Shown piece after piece: positions 9,601 to 14,577 of a stretch of 16,821 nucleotides of DNA; position 1 is the stretch's first letter, and the number at the start of each line of letters is the position of its first letter. The notes below the pieces were generated by a model. That model was not told the DNA's origin. It did not search any database and saw only the letters and a list, made by a program, of their open reading frames with translations. Made by a program: the position numbers and the translations under genes. The DNA comes from JANXQE01 sp035651635 (GTDB lineage Bacteria > Verrucomicrobiota > Verrucomicrobiia > Limisphaerales > UBA8199). Where the stretch lies: assembly GCA_035651635.1 (NCBI GenBank), contig DASRFK010000151.1:1-16821 (forward strand), read 5' to 3'.

Positions 9601-10939
9601 TGCGCCCCAAACGGGTCACCTGACCTGGCAGACCAGTGTCGGGGATGGCGGCACTACCAACCGGTTTGCCGTCGTGGTTGCCGACAACGGCTCGCCGAGC
9701 CTGAGCGCTACCCAGGCCTTCAATGTCGTGGTCACGCGCATCAATCACGCTCCCTCCATGACGGCCCTGACCTCGCCTGTCAGCCTCACGACCGGTTCGA
9801 CGCTCTCGTTGCAGTTGACCGCTACCGATCCGGATTTGCCGCTCCAAACGCTGAGCTGGCATTTAAGCGCGAATTCACCTTCGGGCTTGAGTCTTGATGC
9901 GGCAACCGGATTGCTCACTTGGACCCCCACGCAAGCGCAAGCTCCCAGCACCAACGTCGTGACGGCCACTGTTACCGACAATGGCACCCCGCCGTTGTCG
10001 GATTCGCAGACGTTCGCGATTGTCGTTATTGCCACCAACCATCCACCCGCGCTCGCCCCGATCGGCAGCCAGACGGCTTATGTGCTCTTGCCCCTGAGTT
10101 TCACCAACATCGCCACAGATTCCGATCTTCCGAAACAGACCTTGACCTTCAGCCTCGACCCTGGCGCGCCGAGTGGGGCGAGCATCAATCCCACCAACGG
10201 CGTGTTCAGTTGGACCCCGACCCGTGCTCAAGCTCGCAGCACGAACACCATTACCGTCCGGGTCACCGATAGCGGGTATCCGACTTTATCGGGCACCAGG
10301 TCATTCACTGTCACCGTGGGCGATTACCTCGAGTTGTTAATGGGTTCCACTATCTTCCGTCCCGGTGAAACCGGAGCCGTCAGCGTGGTGATGAATTCCA
10401 CTACACCCGTTACCAACCTGAATTTCAATCTCACCTTGGGTGCCCGAGGATTAACCAATCTAAGCCTGGCTAATCCCGGCCCGCCGGTCGGCCTGGCAAC
10501 CCTCAAGCAAATCAGTTTGGGCCAATATCAGGCCAGTCTGGCGAGCGTCCCGGGGCAAACCCTCACTGCGACGCAAACGGTGGCGACGCTTAACTTCCAG
10601 GCGCAACCCGTCAGCGCCTCAACGATCGTTTCCCTGCAGCTTTCCGGCCTGTCCGCCAACCAACCCAATGGCACGCCCCTGTTCGACGTCTTATCCGATG
10701 ATGGGCAGGCGGTCTTGATTAACAATACTCCTTTATTGGATGCAAAGACCGATGGGAGCCAGCTCCAACTGACGCTGTTTGCGCCGCCAGGACCAAGTTA
10801 CACCGTGCAAACCAGCCTGAGCCTGTCCCCACAAATCTGGAGTCCGCTTTTCACAACGCCGGTGGGCGCCAGCCTGTTCCAGAGCTTCAACCTGCCCTTC
10901 ACCAATAGCCACAGCTTCTTCCGGGTCGCAGTCCCATGA
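2..10939 (+). CDS. giant secreted multi-domain repeat protein (PPC-like, CARDB, Ig-like, cohesin-like), 5' incomplete
   Basis: The reading frame is open from base 2 and already in mid-repeat: D-S-L-T-N-T at the window edge matches the same position in later repeats. The true start is therefore upstream, and the TTG at 26 is not the start. There are 3645 codons before TGA at 10937-10939. Approximate domains (window residues): six PPC-like units 1-1220; six CARDB domains 1233-2000; Ig/Big-like and SNQGG-like domains 2000-2320; a carboxypeptidase-regulatory-like domain ~2320-2400; another Ig-like domain ~2440-2530; a five-cysteine segment 2534-2638; further beta-rich domains to ~3045, with HELTH at 2902-2906; an FN3-like domain 3051-3145; three putative-Ig repeats 3152-3441; a cohesin-like domain ~3442-3577; and a C-terminal domain ending FFRVAVP. 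The composition (Thr, Ser, Asn, Gly, almost no Cys) fits an extracellular beta-sandwich chain. An adhesion or scaffold role is inferred. No enzyme domain is convincingly visible. Confidence 0.93.
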   Translation, partial: DSLTNTSALRWSLDGPLGNVINNRSFNGSDAQNVGNPVINVPAGAYTLTVSATGDSTSGYQFRLFDLATATSLTPGTVVNGLLNPANSTVAYKFTVSSHGKFIYDFLSSSGLPDAYVRLFDAVGNMPISTGLGSIVGPLVLPAGNYTLLVEGYIGDYGTGSYSFNLNPVTDGSQPLTLGSVVSGAISSPGQHQQYTFALGSAARVYFDSLTNTSNLRWSLDGPTGNVVNTRSFSSSDAQSIGNPVLSLVAGNYTLTVAATTDNTGGYQFRLLDLASAAPLTLGAVVNASLTPANSTVAYQFTLASPTNVLFDYLNSANLPDTYVRLLDNNGNVPLAVGLANVVGPLLLPAGNYTLLVEGYIGDPGSGTYSFNLVPVTDGVQALTLGSLINGAVNSPGQHQQYTFTLASASRLYFDALTNTSSLRWSLDGPTGNIVNSRAFSSSDAQSIGNPILNLPAGAYTLTVLGITDNTGPYQFRLSDLAAATPLTPGTPVSKNNFAANSTDLYRFTAAPGDQVSFIYQSSSGIPNAYWRLIDPFSNILAAQSLASGNSGTNRLTAGGTYTLLIEGYIGDPGLGTYAFNLQPDGNVSSTPFTGAALTIGTPIIGTLPTGTAVTNYVFTLANAARLCFDVLTNANFYWSLSGPQGVVVNNRGFPNSDSADISDSSLALPAGNYQLSITGAAGDYGFELLDFSSATPMTPGVLVSNTLSPADRTVLYQFTGTAGQRLYFNGQPSSGFTYQPYCRLYGPLGNILFFQSVNSDVDTFTLPQSGTYTLTVEGRVYDTHASGNYAFNLLPITYPTNSLTLGATISSTIATRGVRQYYTFTLATASTLYFDALTNADFYWRLDAPWGQVLDWRSFSSSDSADIADPALHLPAGSYVLGIAGNNFVVTGDYQFRLLDFATATAFTPGTAVTNTLAPADSTVFYKFTGTAGQQFYFDGQGASGFTYQPYCRLYAPLGNVIMTQSVNSDFDTFTLPQTGTYTLTVEGRIYDTHASGSYGFNLVPITYPTNSLTVGTTISNTIATPGVRQYYTFTLASASTLYFDALTTSDFYWRLDAPWGQVLDWRSFSSSDSADISDPALHLPAGSYVLAVAGNNFIVTGGYQFRLLDFAGATAFTPGTVVTNTLAPADSTVFYKFNGVAGDHYYFDGQATSGFTYQPYTRLYGPAGNIVMSQGVNNDVDTFALPQSGTYTLTVEGRIFDPQPSGGYSFNLVPNPQAPPVQLFPTNVSPDLIVASPSVSPSTGLQSGGSTTVLWTDQNNGTGPTSGSFTDRVTIRNAANQVLVDSFLPYNESDPGNGPIAPGTTRNRQLAVIFPDGTNSVGTLQVTVTVDAQNAIPESNEANNSTSTSISVALAPYPDLQVSQSTTVPVTRWLPGSVVTINWQLTNSGNGFAATNWTDSVVVRNTNTSAVILSTTTNYNLLDAGNGSIAPGDVRSRSLSFTMPTSSDAYGNFAITITADAANQVFEYNPSGTSELNNTKTITVLSAPDLVPNGLAATSSGPILSGGVLNIAWNDQNTGTVETGSPFYDRVTVVNTNTGQTLMNSTIYYDPAISGNGAIPPGGSRARSTTLQLPDGTAGAGTLLVSVAVDTFGQVPEFNAGGTGEANNTVTTSAISSIANYPDLQVINLGVQPLVLNSGTNLTVQWQDTNSGNGLARSSWYDQVIISNATLGVTLLNTTVLYDTNVLGPLTNGLARNRSVNFTLPNGASGAGTLRVSVIADVFNGVFEYNPAGTAESNNAATSTVVSGIASYPDLQVAGLNVTPSVLGSGTNLTVQWQDTNSGNAIAVGSWYDRLVISNSSLGAILLDTPVYFDQNVLGPLTNGTAVSRSYNFTLPFSSNGAGGLVFSVTADQQNNIFEYNPGGTGENNNTASISRNSLLTPLPDLVISSLLATNHVFTSQLLNAQVRLENQGLLAANGDMVQQIFVSSSPVAGSGTLSAVADFNGVLGVGQFLDQSVALLAPAVPGTYWLIAQADGNNNVLELSENNNSFVSPTPLTVDAAYTATITADIHSALANTPIPMHGRAVLGGSTTPAGSVPITIHIQVRGTDRAFNVFTAPDGTFTNLFQPLPNEAGVYQISAAIPTAANPPAQDSFVLIGMNVAPVSLVDLTEETSITNSTTVNNLSDIPLTGLTVTVVTNQPSLSVSVSLSTNRLDAFGSAKLNFSINALNASVFQSPVILHVASAEGATADLVLVVQVDALRPKLVVNPTSLQGAMQRGTQTPFAFTVSNQGGVPTGPLQVVSPAVPWLSLASSNQLPPLPPGFNTVVTILLTPASDLPLGDYNGNLVVQSTNAATQVTYSFRAVSGAKGNMLVKVEDEYTYFASGSPPVTNAQVVVSDALTGTAVATNLSGADGTASFTNLTEAYYTVDVSADTHGPFRQSALVAAGNTTNVTAFLPRQTVTYSFTVTPTTVPDQYTFQIDSTFETQVPIPVVTIEPASLDLSQYPGNQFQVLYTIANHGLIDAESVTLQFPTASWVQMTALVTNLGKLKANSSYTVPVLVTRLNQASPQISGSLGSRTATPLDAGSGTCSVTAQMLWNYLCGPNVVDKSTAYYAFDSTGCNLVDLYKQVYHLAPDNPGTGTGGITSQQYFDYLGQLGIVTDFEPPPGYHFACNASPPAASVRPRPFDSGNSVCAKVSIRLDQKGVLTRDAFNATLEINNDVTDPLQNVSANIQITDLNGNIVTTNFAVAAPSLSGLTAVDGTGTLPGSTTGTATWTLIPTLDAAPSSDMTIYLVGGTLSYSQSGTVVSVPLAAAPIQVFPQPELVVRYFHDRNVFADDPFTPQIEPSIPYSLAVQVNNVGHGPAHSLSISSGKPQIVDNVKGLLINFNILGTQVENQPATPALTADFGSIDPATNKIARWLFTSSLQGSFTNFSASFSQVDQFGKPRLSLVRSVEIHELTHIVDADGTFEDGRADFLVNDVSDPDFLPDALYLSDGSVVAVSAVTNAVVTGALNGTNLTINVSATLPGGWSYLQFGDPGPGLFKLAHVFRPNNSEVPFGTNVWTTDRNFIGGATVPVHTNLVHLLDYNSAGTYRLVYAPVVTNSVDTNPPTSLVAALPASTQPSFTVQWAGTDNQGGSGIAFFNIYVSVNGGPFTAWITNTALAAAIYNGAPNNTYAFFSRATDLAGNQEPAHLVADAQTTTTAPSNSPPVITFIPTQTLTEGGLFSFTPTATDSQPGVALTWSLLPGAPPGALIAPQTGHLTWQTSVGDGGTTNRFAVVVADNGSPSLSATQAFNVVVTRINHAPSMTALTSPVSLTTGSTLSLQLTATDPDLPLQTLSWHLSANSPSGLSLDAATGLLTWTPTQAQAPSTNVVTATVTDNGTPPLSDSQTFAIVVIATNHPPALAPIGSQTAYVLLPLSFTNIATDSDLPKQTLTFSLDPGAPSGASINPTNGVFSWTPTRAQARSTNTITVRVTDSGYPTLSGTRSFTVTVGDYLELLMGSTIFRPGETGAVSVVMNSTTPVTNLNFNLTLGARGLTNLSLANPGPPVGLATLKQISLGQYQASLASVPGQTLTATQTVATLNFQAQPVSASTIVSLQLSGLSANQPNGTPLFDVLSDDGQAVLINNTPLLDAKTDGSQLQLTLFAPPGPSYTVQTSLSLSPQIWSPLFTTPVGASLFQSFNLPFTNSHSFFRVAVP
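3698..6000 (+). repeat. six tandem CARDB-type domains in the giant protein
   Basis: The aligned Asp of the P-D-L motif opens units at nt 3698, 4082, 4472, 4874, 5267 and 5660, with periods of 128, 130, 134, 131 and 131 codons. Units 1-5 run P-D-L-x-V, a W-x-D/L-x-N-x-G strand pair, a D-x-V-x-(V/I)-x-N strand, G-x-x-x-R-(N/S)-(R/Y), and end in D-x-x-N-x-x-x-E-(Y/S/F)-N with a downstream E-x-N-N. The last motif (D-x-x-N-x-x-E-x-x-E-x-N-N) is characteristic of CARDB (cell adhesion related domain in bacteria). Unit 6 is the most divergent and has the commoner form L-E-N-Q-G ... V-L-E-L-S-E-N-N-N. CARDB domains are extracellular spacers or adhesion modules. Units 4 and 5 are very similar even in DNA. 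Confidence 0.88.
7601..7915 (+). other. cysteine-cluster segment of the giant protein
   Basis: Five cysteines lie within about 105 residues (window residues 2534, 2546, 2565, 2617 and 2638), while the rest of the 3645-residue chain has only a few, in PPC-like units 4 and 5. The sequence changes character here: it holds W-N-Y-L-C-G-P-N, aromatic and charged residues, and helix-like stretches (Q-Q-Y-F-D-Y-L-G-Q-L-G) instead of Thr/Asn-rich beta repeats. I do not recognise the domain. It could be a small disulfide-stabilised globular module inserted between Ig-like domains. The segment is in frame with both flanks, so it is not a frameshift. Confidence 0.6.
9455..10324 (+). repeat. three tandem putative-Ig (He_PIG/cadherin-like) repeats in the giant protein
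   Basis: Units open with N-S-P-P, N-H-A-P and N-H-P-P at nt 9455, 9743 and 10037 (periods 96 and 98 codons). Each has a T-A-T-D-x-x or A-T-D-S-D-L-P motif, an L-(T/S)-(W/F)-x-L strand, G-x-(L/F)-(T/S)-W (the classic putative-Ig 'G.L.W.P' motif in units 2 and 3), and V-x-D-(N/S)-G-x-P-x-L-S before the final strand. These are calcium-binding or structural Ig-like extracellular modules. They sit directly before the cohesin-like and C-terminal domains. Confidence 0.88.
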
Positions 10940-10960
10940 AGAAGACCGCGAAGGTGTAAA

Positions 10961-10990
10961 CCGCGAATGAACGCGAATGAACGCGAAGGA
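10961..10990. repeat. 10-bp tandem repeat, three copies
   Basis: Three adjacent 10-mers read ccgcgaatga, acgcgaatga and acgcgaagga, and a related ccgcgaagg lies about 15 nt upstream. Low-complexity 'gcgaatgaac' strings of this type are, from memory, common in spacers of Verrucomicrobia and Planctomycetes, so this is probably a dispersed spacer element. No function is known to me. Confidence 0.7.
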
Positions 10991-11057
10991 CGGGACGGAG
11001 AGAGGCGCGTATCGCGTGAGGTACTCTGAAGTAATCCTTTTCGATTACGGGCGGCGT

Positions 11058-11080
11058 GGACTCGCAGCGAAGCGGGCTCC
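11058..11080. repeat. REP-like imperfect hairpin
   Basis: The left arm gga-ctcgc (11058-11065) pairs with gcggg-(c)-tcc (11072-11080), with one bulged C and one T-G wobble, around the loop agcgaa. The stem is GC-rich with no T-run after it, so it looks more like a dispersed palindromic (REP-like) element than a rho-independent terminator. Its dispersal cannot be tested inside this window. Confidence 0.4.
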
Positions 11081-11295
11081 ATAACCAACCGACTCAGAAA
11101 AGAAATGAAATTGAGCGTTTGTGCGCGACCAACGCTTTTACTCACCGTTCCATAAGCCGATAAAATCGGGTTGAGTGGTTGAGGGATCGTTGCTGACGGC
11201 ACAAAGCATTTTAATTGCTTGACCAATTATCATGCCGGTGCAGGATTGCTTCTGACCTAGGAAGCGCAAACCTTAGGGCGCAAATATCCACTTCA

Positions 11296-13575
11296 ATGAA
11301 AACTCTCACTCTTTCACTGGCCGTGCTCGCAACAGTGGGTGCTGCTCAGGCCGCCACCTACCCTGATACCGTCCTGGCCGATCATCCGGTTGCTTACTAC
11401 CGCCTCGAAGAGGTGCCTCCGGCCAGCACCGCAGCGGACTCTTCGGGCAATAGCTTGGACGCCGCCTACGTGCAGAACAGCGCCGGCACTTATCCACAGT
11501 TGGGGCTGCCCGGAATCGATATCAACTCGGTACTGTTTAACGGCGGCTCCAGTCCCGGCACTGTGCGCATTCCTTATAATATTCTGCTCTCGCCGACGAA
11601 CGGTGACGGGGTTACCGGCGCTCCGTTTAGCGCCGAATGTTGGGCCCGGCCAACGACAGATTCGCTGGCAGATTACACCTCGCCCTTGGCGATGTCCGGG
11701 GCGTATTCCGGCGCATACACCACCGCGGGTTCCGGCTGGAATTTCTACCAAACGGCAGGACCTGGCAGTGCGTGGGCACTGTTCATCCGGGGAACAACAG
11801 TCAACCCCTTAAACGGTGCCAAGATAACACTGCTGCAGTGGTATCATCTGGCGGTCACTTGGGACGGCACTAACGCTGTGTTTTACGTCAACGGCGTTGC
11901 GGCCACGACTAGTGCGATTGTGTACAAAGCCGTCGACCCGGTTGCCGGGTATGATGGGAGCATCGGTTCGGGGCCTCAGACCGGCCACGGCGCTTTTGCC
12001 GGAGGTGTCGATGAGGTGGCGTTTTACACCAACGCACTGAGCGCTGACCGGATCCTCGCGCATTACCAGGTGGGGACAAACTCTTTTCGCGCGCCTCCCA
12101 CTCCTCCCGACTTGATCTCGGCTCCGACTTCGACCACCAACTACTCCGGAACCAGGGTGAATTTCAACGTGGTGGCCGCCGGCACAGCTCCGCTCTCTTA
12201 CCAATGGAAGAAGAATGGCGGGGCCATTCCCGGCGCGACTTCGAGCGCCTATTCGTTCGTTTCGGCTTACCCTGCGGACAACGGGGCAGGATTTTCCGTT
12301 ACCGTCACCAACAGCGTGGGCTCGACCAACAGTCCCATCGCCACACTCACCGTGTTGACGAATCTCAATATATTGAATGATCCTTACGGCCCGATTACCC
12401 GCACTACCGGCAGCAAAGCCGCCTTCCGCGTCGTGGCCAACGGTGCTTTGCCCATCACGTATCAATGGTTCAAAGGCAGCACTCCCATAGCAGGAGCAAC
12501 TAACGATACCCTCTGGCTCAATAAAGTGCAGGACGCTGATTCGGCCAGCTATTATGCGCACGTCACTGGGCCCTTTGGGGCGGCTGATAGCGCCACGGCA
12601 GACCTGTCCGTTCAGCCTCGCGCCGTCACAGTTCCGCTGACCGGCTACGCGAAGGTAGTGGTGGCCGACGATCCCGTGGCCTACTACCGGTTGGATGAGG
12701 CGGCGGGCAGCTCGACAGCCGTCGATGCCGTGGGCAGCTTTGATGGAAATTATGATAGTTCACGCGGAAATATCACCTTCGGCGTGCCGAGCGGAATTCC
12801 GCGCGACACCGATTTGGCGGCGGACCTGAGCGACACCAATACCGCCGCCGGCAATGGCGGGGTCGTGAGCATCCCTTACGCTTTGGAACTCAACCCGCAT
12901 GGGCCGTGGTCGGCGGAAGCTTGGGTCCGGCCCGATTCCAATGATAATAATGGCAATTATCGGACAGTCTTTTCCTCCCTCTACAACTTTAGCTTCAGCA
13001 CAGCGCTTTACGGTTGGCTGATCTATCAACATCCCAATGGCGGGAACGGGGCTTGGACGCTGGTGCTGTTTAATGGGACGGGCGCCCCGGCGTATTTCCA
13101 GAGCGACTTCGGACACATCCCGCTCGTGCCCGGCTCGTGGTACCACCTGGTGCTGACCGATGATGGAACGAACATTCAGCTTTACGTCAACGGCGTTGCG
13201 GGCAGCGCCGGCACCAGCGTCGCCTCGTCCGGCTTTGTTCCCAACGGCGTCAACGGCGATCCGACAGTCGCGGCGTCGCCGGAGGTTCTGGGCCAGCGAA
13301 GTGACAACGCCTTTTATGGATTTTCAGGTGCCGTCGACGAGGTGGCGTTCTACAATTATGCTCTGAATCCGCAACAGATCGCCGGGCACTTTGCCAATTC
13401 GAGCCAATTGGGTGTCGCCCGATACGGCAATAACGTGGTCTTGAGGTGGTCATTGGGAACGCTGCAGAGTTCCGTCTCGGTTAATGGAACCTATGCCTCG
13501 GTGAATGGCGCCACCTCGCCCTATACCAACACGATTACCGGCAGCGAAAAATTCTTCCGGTTACAGGTGCAATAG
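11296..13575 (+). CDS. secreted LamG-Ig-Ig-LamG domain protein
   Basis: 759 residues. I chose ATG 11296 over an upstream in-frame start at 11215 because it opens a textbook signal peptide: M-K-T, a hydrophobic core, then A-Q-A|A with cleavage after about residue 19. Domains: LamG-like (concanavalin-A-like jelly roll) at about 22-265, with H-P-V-A-Y-Y-R-L-E-E, W-Y-H-L-A-V-T-W-D-G and V-D-E-V-A-F-Y-x-x-A-L; two Ig-like domains at about 271-354 and 355-444, each with the Y-Q-W-(K/F)-K/G strand; a second LamG-like domain at about 451-700 with the same motifs; and a C-terminal beta domain ending G-S-E-K-F-F-R-L-Q-V-Q. LamG domains often bind glycans or proteins, so a surface or extracellular lectin-like role is inferred. 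No strong Shine-Dalgarno is visible. The GYF_2/pseudopilin gene follows after 17 nt, suggesting co-transcription. Confidence 0.93.
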   Translation: MKTLTLSLAVLATVGAAQAATYPDTVLADHPVAYYRLEEVPPASTAADSSGNSLDAAYVQNSAGTYPQLGLPGIDINSVLFNGGSSPGTVRIPYNILLSPTNGDGVTGAPFSAECWARPTTDSLADYTSPLAMSGAYSGAYTTAGSGWNFYQTAGPGSAWALFIRGTTVNPLNGAKITLLQWYHLAVTWDGTNAVFYVNGVAATTSAIVYKAVDPVAGYDGSIGSGPQTGHGAFAGGVDEVAFYTNALSADRILAHYQVGTNSFRAPPTPPDLISAPTSTTNYSGTRVNFNVVAAGTAPLSYQWKKNGGAIPGATSSAYSFVSAYPADNGAGFSVTVTNSVGSTNSPIATLTVLTNLNILNDPYGPITRTTGSKAAFRVVANGALPITYQWFKGSTPIAGATNDTLWLNKVQDADSASYYAHVTGPFGAADSATADLSVQPRAVTVPLTGYAKVVVADDPVAYYRLDEAAGSSTAVDAVGSFDGNYDSSRGNITFGVPSGIPRDTDLAADLSDTNTAAGNGGVVSIPYALELNPHGPWSAEAWVRPDSNDNNGNYRTVFSSLYNFSFSTALYGWLIYQHPNGGNGAWTLVLFNGTGAPAYFQSDFGHIPLVPGSWYHLVLTDDGTNIQLYVNGVAGSAGTSVASSGFVPNGVNGDPTVAASPEVLGQRSDNAFYGFSGAVDEVAFYNYALNPQQIAGHFANSSQLGVARYGNNVVLRWSLGTLQSSVSVNGTYASVNGATSPYTNTITGSEKFFRLQVQ

Positions 13576-13592
13576 CGTACCAGCTCGGTGAT

Positions 13593-14465
13593 ATGTATAA
13601 AATTATTGGAGCCGATAATGCGCAATACGGACCGGTAAGCGCTGAACAGATTCGTGCCTGGATCGAGCAAGGCCGGGTGAACGGTCAGACGCGAGCGCAG
13701 ACTGAGGGAAGTGCGGAATGGAAGACGCTGGCCGAGCTGAGCGAGTTCAGCGGATTGTTTCCCAAGGGCGGAGGCGCGCCGCCAGTATTGCCGGCTGTCC
13801 CCCTCACGGAGGGTAAAACGAGCGCGCTGGCGATTGGTTCGCTTGTACTGGGAGTGATGGGCTTCTTCACCATGGGGCTTACCGCGCTGGTTGGCCTGGT
13901 GCTGGGGATCGCGGCGTTGGTGAGGATCAATCGCAGCAAGGGAGCGCTGCGGGGCAATGGGCTGGCAATTGCCGGGACAGTGGTTTCCGGCGTGATGGTT
14001 CTGATCTTGCCGCTCATGGCCGCCATGCTCCTGCCCGCTCTAGCGCGCGCCAAAGGGCGGGCGCAATCAATCAACTGCATGAATAATATGAAACAGCTGG
14101 CGCTCGGCGGCATGATGTACGCCACTGACAACAAGGATCGGTTCCCGCAGGCTGAGAATTGGTGCGACGTCCTGGGTAAGTACCTGGGCAGCCCGCAAGT
14201 TTGCGTGTGTCCAGTCGGAGACCCGGCCAGACGCTGTCACTATGGTTTTAACGCCAGCCTGTCCGGTATTGAAACCAAGAACGTCACTTCGCCCGCTGAG
14301 ACGGTATTGTTTTTCGAAATTGAAGGCGGCTGGAACCAAAGCGGCGGCCGCGATCTGATTCTGGCCCGGCCACGCCACGGATCCACGGTCGGAGTGGCGT
14401 TTGCCGACGGCCATGTGGAGATGGTCGCCGTGAAGCGCTTGACGAAGGTGAAATGGGAACCGTAG
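13593..14465 (+). CDS. GYF_2-DUF4190-pseudopilin-like (H-X9-DG) membrane protein
   Basis: 290 residues starting at ATG 13593. Residues 1-55 match a GYF_2/DUF4339 domain (Y-G-P-V-S-A-E-Q-I-R-A-W, then W-K-T-L-A-E-L). Residues 75-149 are hydrophobic with a DUF4190-like pattern (S-A-L-A-I-x-S-L-V-L-G, then a basic loop R-I-N-R-S-K-G, then G-N-G-L-A-I-A-G). From 139 on it looks like the body of a Verrucomicrobial/Planctomycete type II pseudopilin: L-L-P-A-L-A-R-A-K, then C-M-N-N-M-K-Q-L-A-L, then Y-A-T-D-N-x-D-R-F-P, ending with H262-X9-D272-G273. The prepilin peptidase site (G-F-T-L-I-E) normally preceding that body is absent, so it is unlikely to be processed as a pilin. Predicted topology is a cytoplasmic GYF_2 domain, inner-membrane helices and a periplasmic C-terminal part. 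The 17-nt gap to the LamG gene suggests an operon. Function unknown. Confidence 0.9.
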   Translation: MYKIIGADNAQYGPVSAEQIRAWIEQGRVNGQTRAQTEGSAEWKTLAELSEFSGLFPKGGGAPPVLPAVPLTEGKTSALAIGSLVLGVMGFFTMGLTALVGLVLGIAALVRINRSKGALRGNGLAIAGTVVSGVMVLILPLMAAMLLPALARAKGRAQSINCMNNMKQLALGGMMYATDNKDRFPQAENWCDVLGKYLGSPQVCVCPVGDPARRCHYGFNASLSGIETKNVTSPAETVLFFEIEGGWNQSGGRDLILARPRHGSTVGVAFADGHVEMVAVKRLTKVKWEP

Positions 14466-14471
14466 GAATTG

Positions 14472-14506
14472 AGTTCCTAATTCTAAGTTTTTGGTTTTTA
14501 GTTCCT
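14472..14506. repeat. AT-rich spacer repeat
   Basis: The 7-mer agttcct occurs at 14472-14478 and 14500-14506, flanking an AT-rich core with two T-rich runs. Read on the other strand it would encode a KTKNLELGT-like string, which I recall as a recurrent spurious translation in Verrucomicrobial genomes. It is probably a dispersed spacer repeat. Confidence 0.4.
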
Positions 14507-14510
14507 GTCT

Positions 14511-14543
14511 AAACAAAATCCCGCGGGTCCTGGCGGACCCGCG
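14511..14543 (-). terminator. rho-independent terminator of the Hsp20 operon
   Basis: A perfect 9-bp GC-rich stem (14522-14530 with 14535-14543) surrounds a 4-nt loop, tggc in plus-strand reading. On the minus strand the stem is followed by gattttgttt, a T-rich tract. It lies 34 nt past the stop of the downstream Hsp20 gene. No T-run follows the stem on the plus strand, so it is mainly a minus-strand terminator, though it may also slow readthrough from the convergent gene. Confidence 0.82.
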
Positions 14544-14577
14544 AGATCGTTGGGGTGTCTCCGAAACCTGCTGCGGT

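Larger units (their letters stand above)
10940..11295. other. intergenic spacer after the giant gene
   Basis: This 356-bp stretch has no credible gene. It holds 10-bp tandem repeats (10961-10990), a 6-bp stem with a 6-nt loop (gtaatc/gattac, 11031-11048), a larger bulged hairpin (11058-11080), a 5-bp stem with a 3-nt loop (ccgat/atcgg, 11157-11169) and a 5-bp stem (aagca/tgctt, 11204-11220). No hairpin is followed by a convincing T-run, so I cannot name the terminator of the giant gene. A weak sigma-70-like promoter for the downstream LamG gene is possible around 11190-11215 (ttgctg, ~16 nt, ttaatt), with low certainty. Confidence 0.6.

Noticed and set aside
11215..11295. Upstream in-frame start of the LamG protein at 11215
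   Set aside because: It would put 27 polar residues ahead of a perfect signal peptide that starts at 11296.
11809..12561. 250-codon minus-strand ORF inside the LamG gene
   Set aside because: Shadow of the LamG/Ig coding frame; no domain pattern or ribosome site.
14067..14516. 149-codon minus-strand ORF across the pseudopilin gene end
   Set aside because: Antisense to the H-X9-DG coding frame; its first residues come from the AT-rich spacer repeat and it overlaps the Hsp20 terminator.
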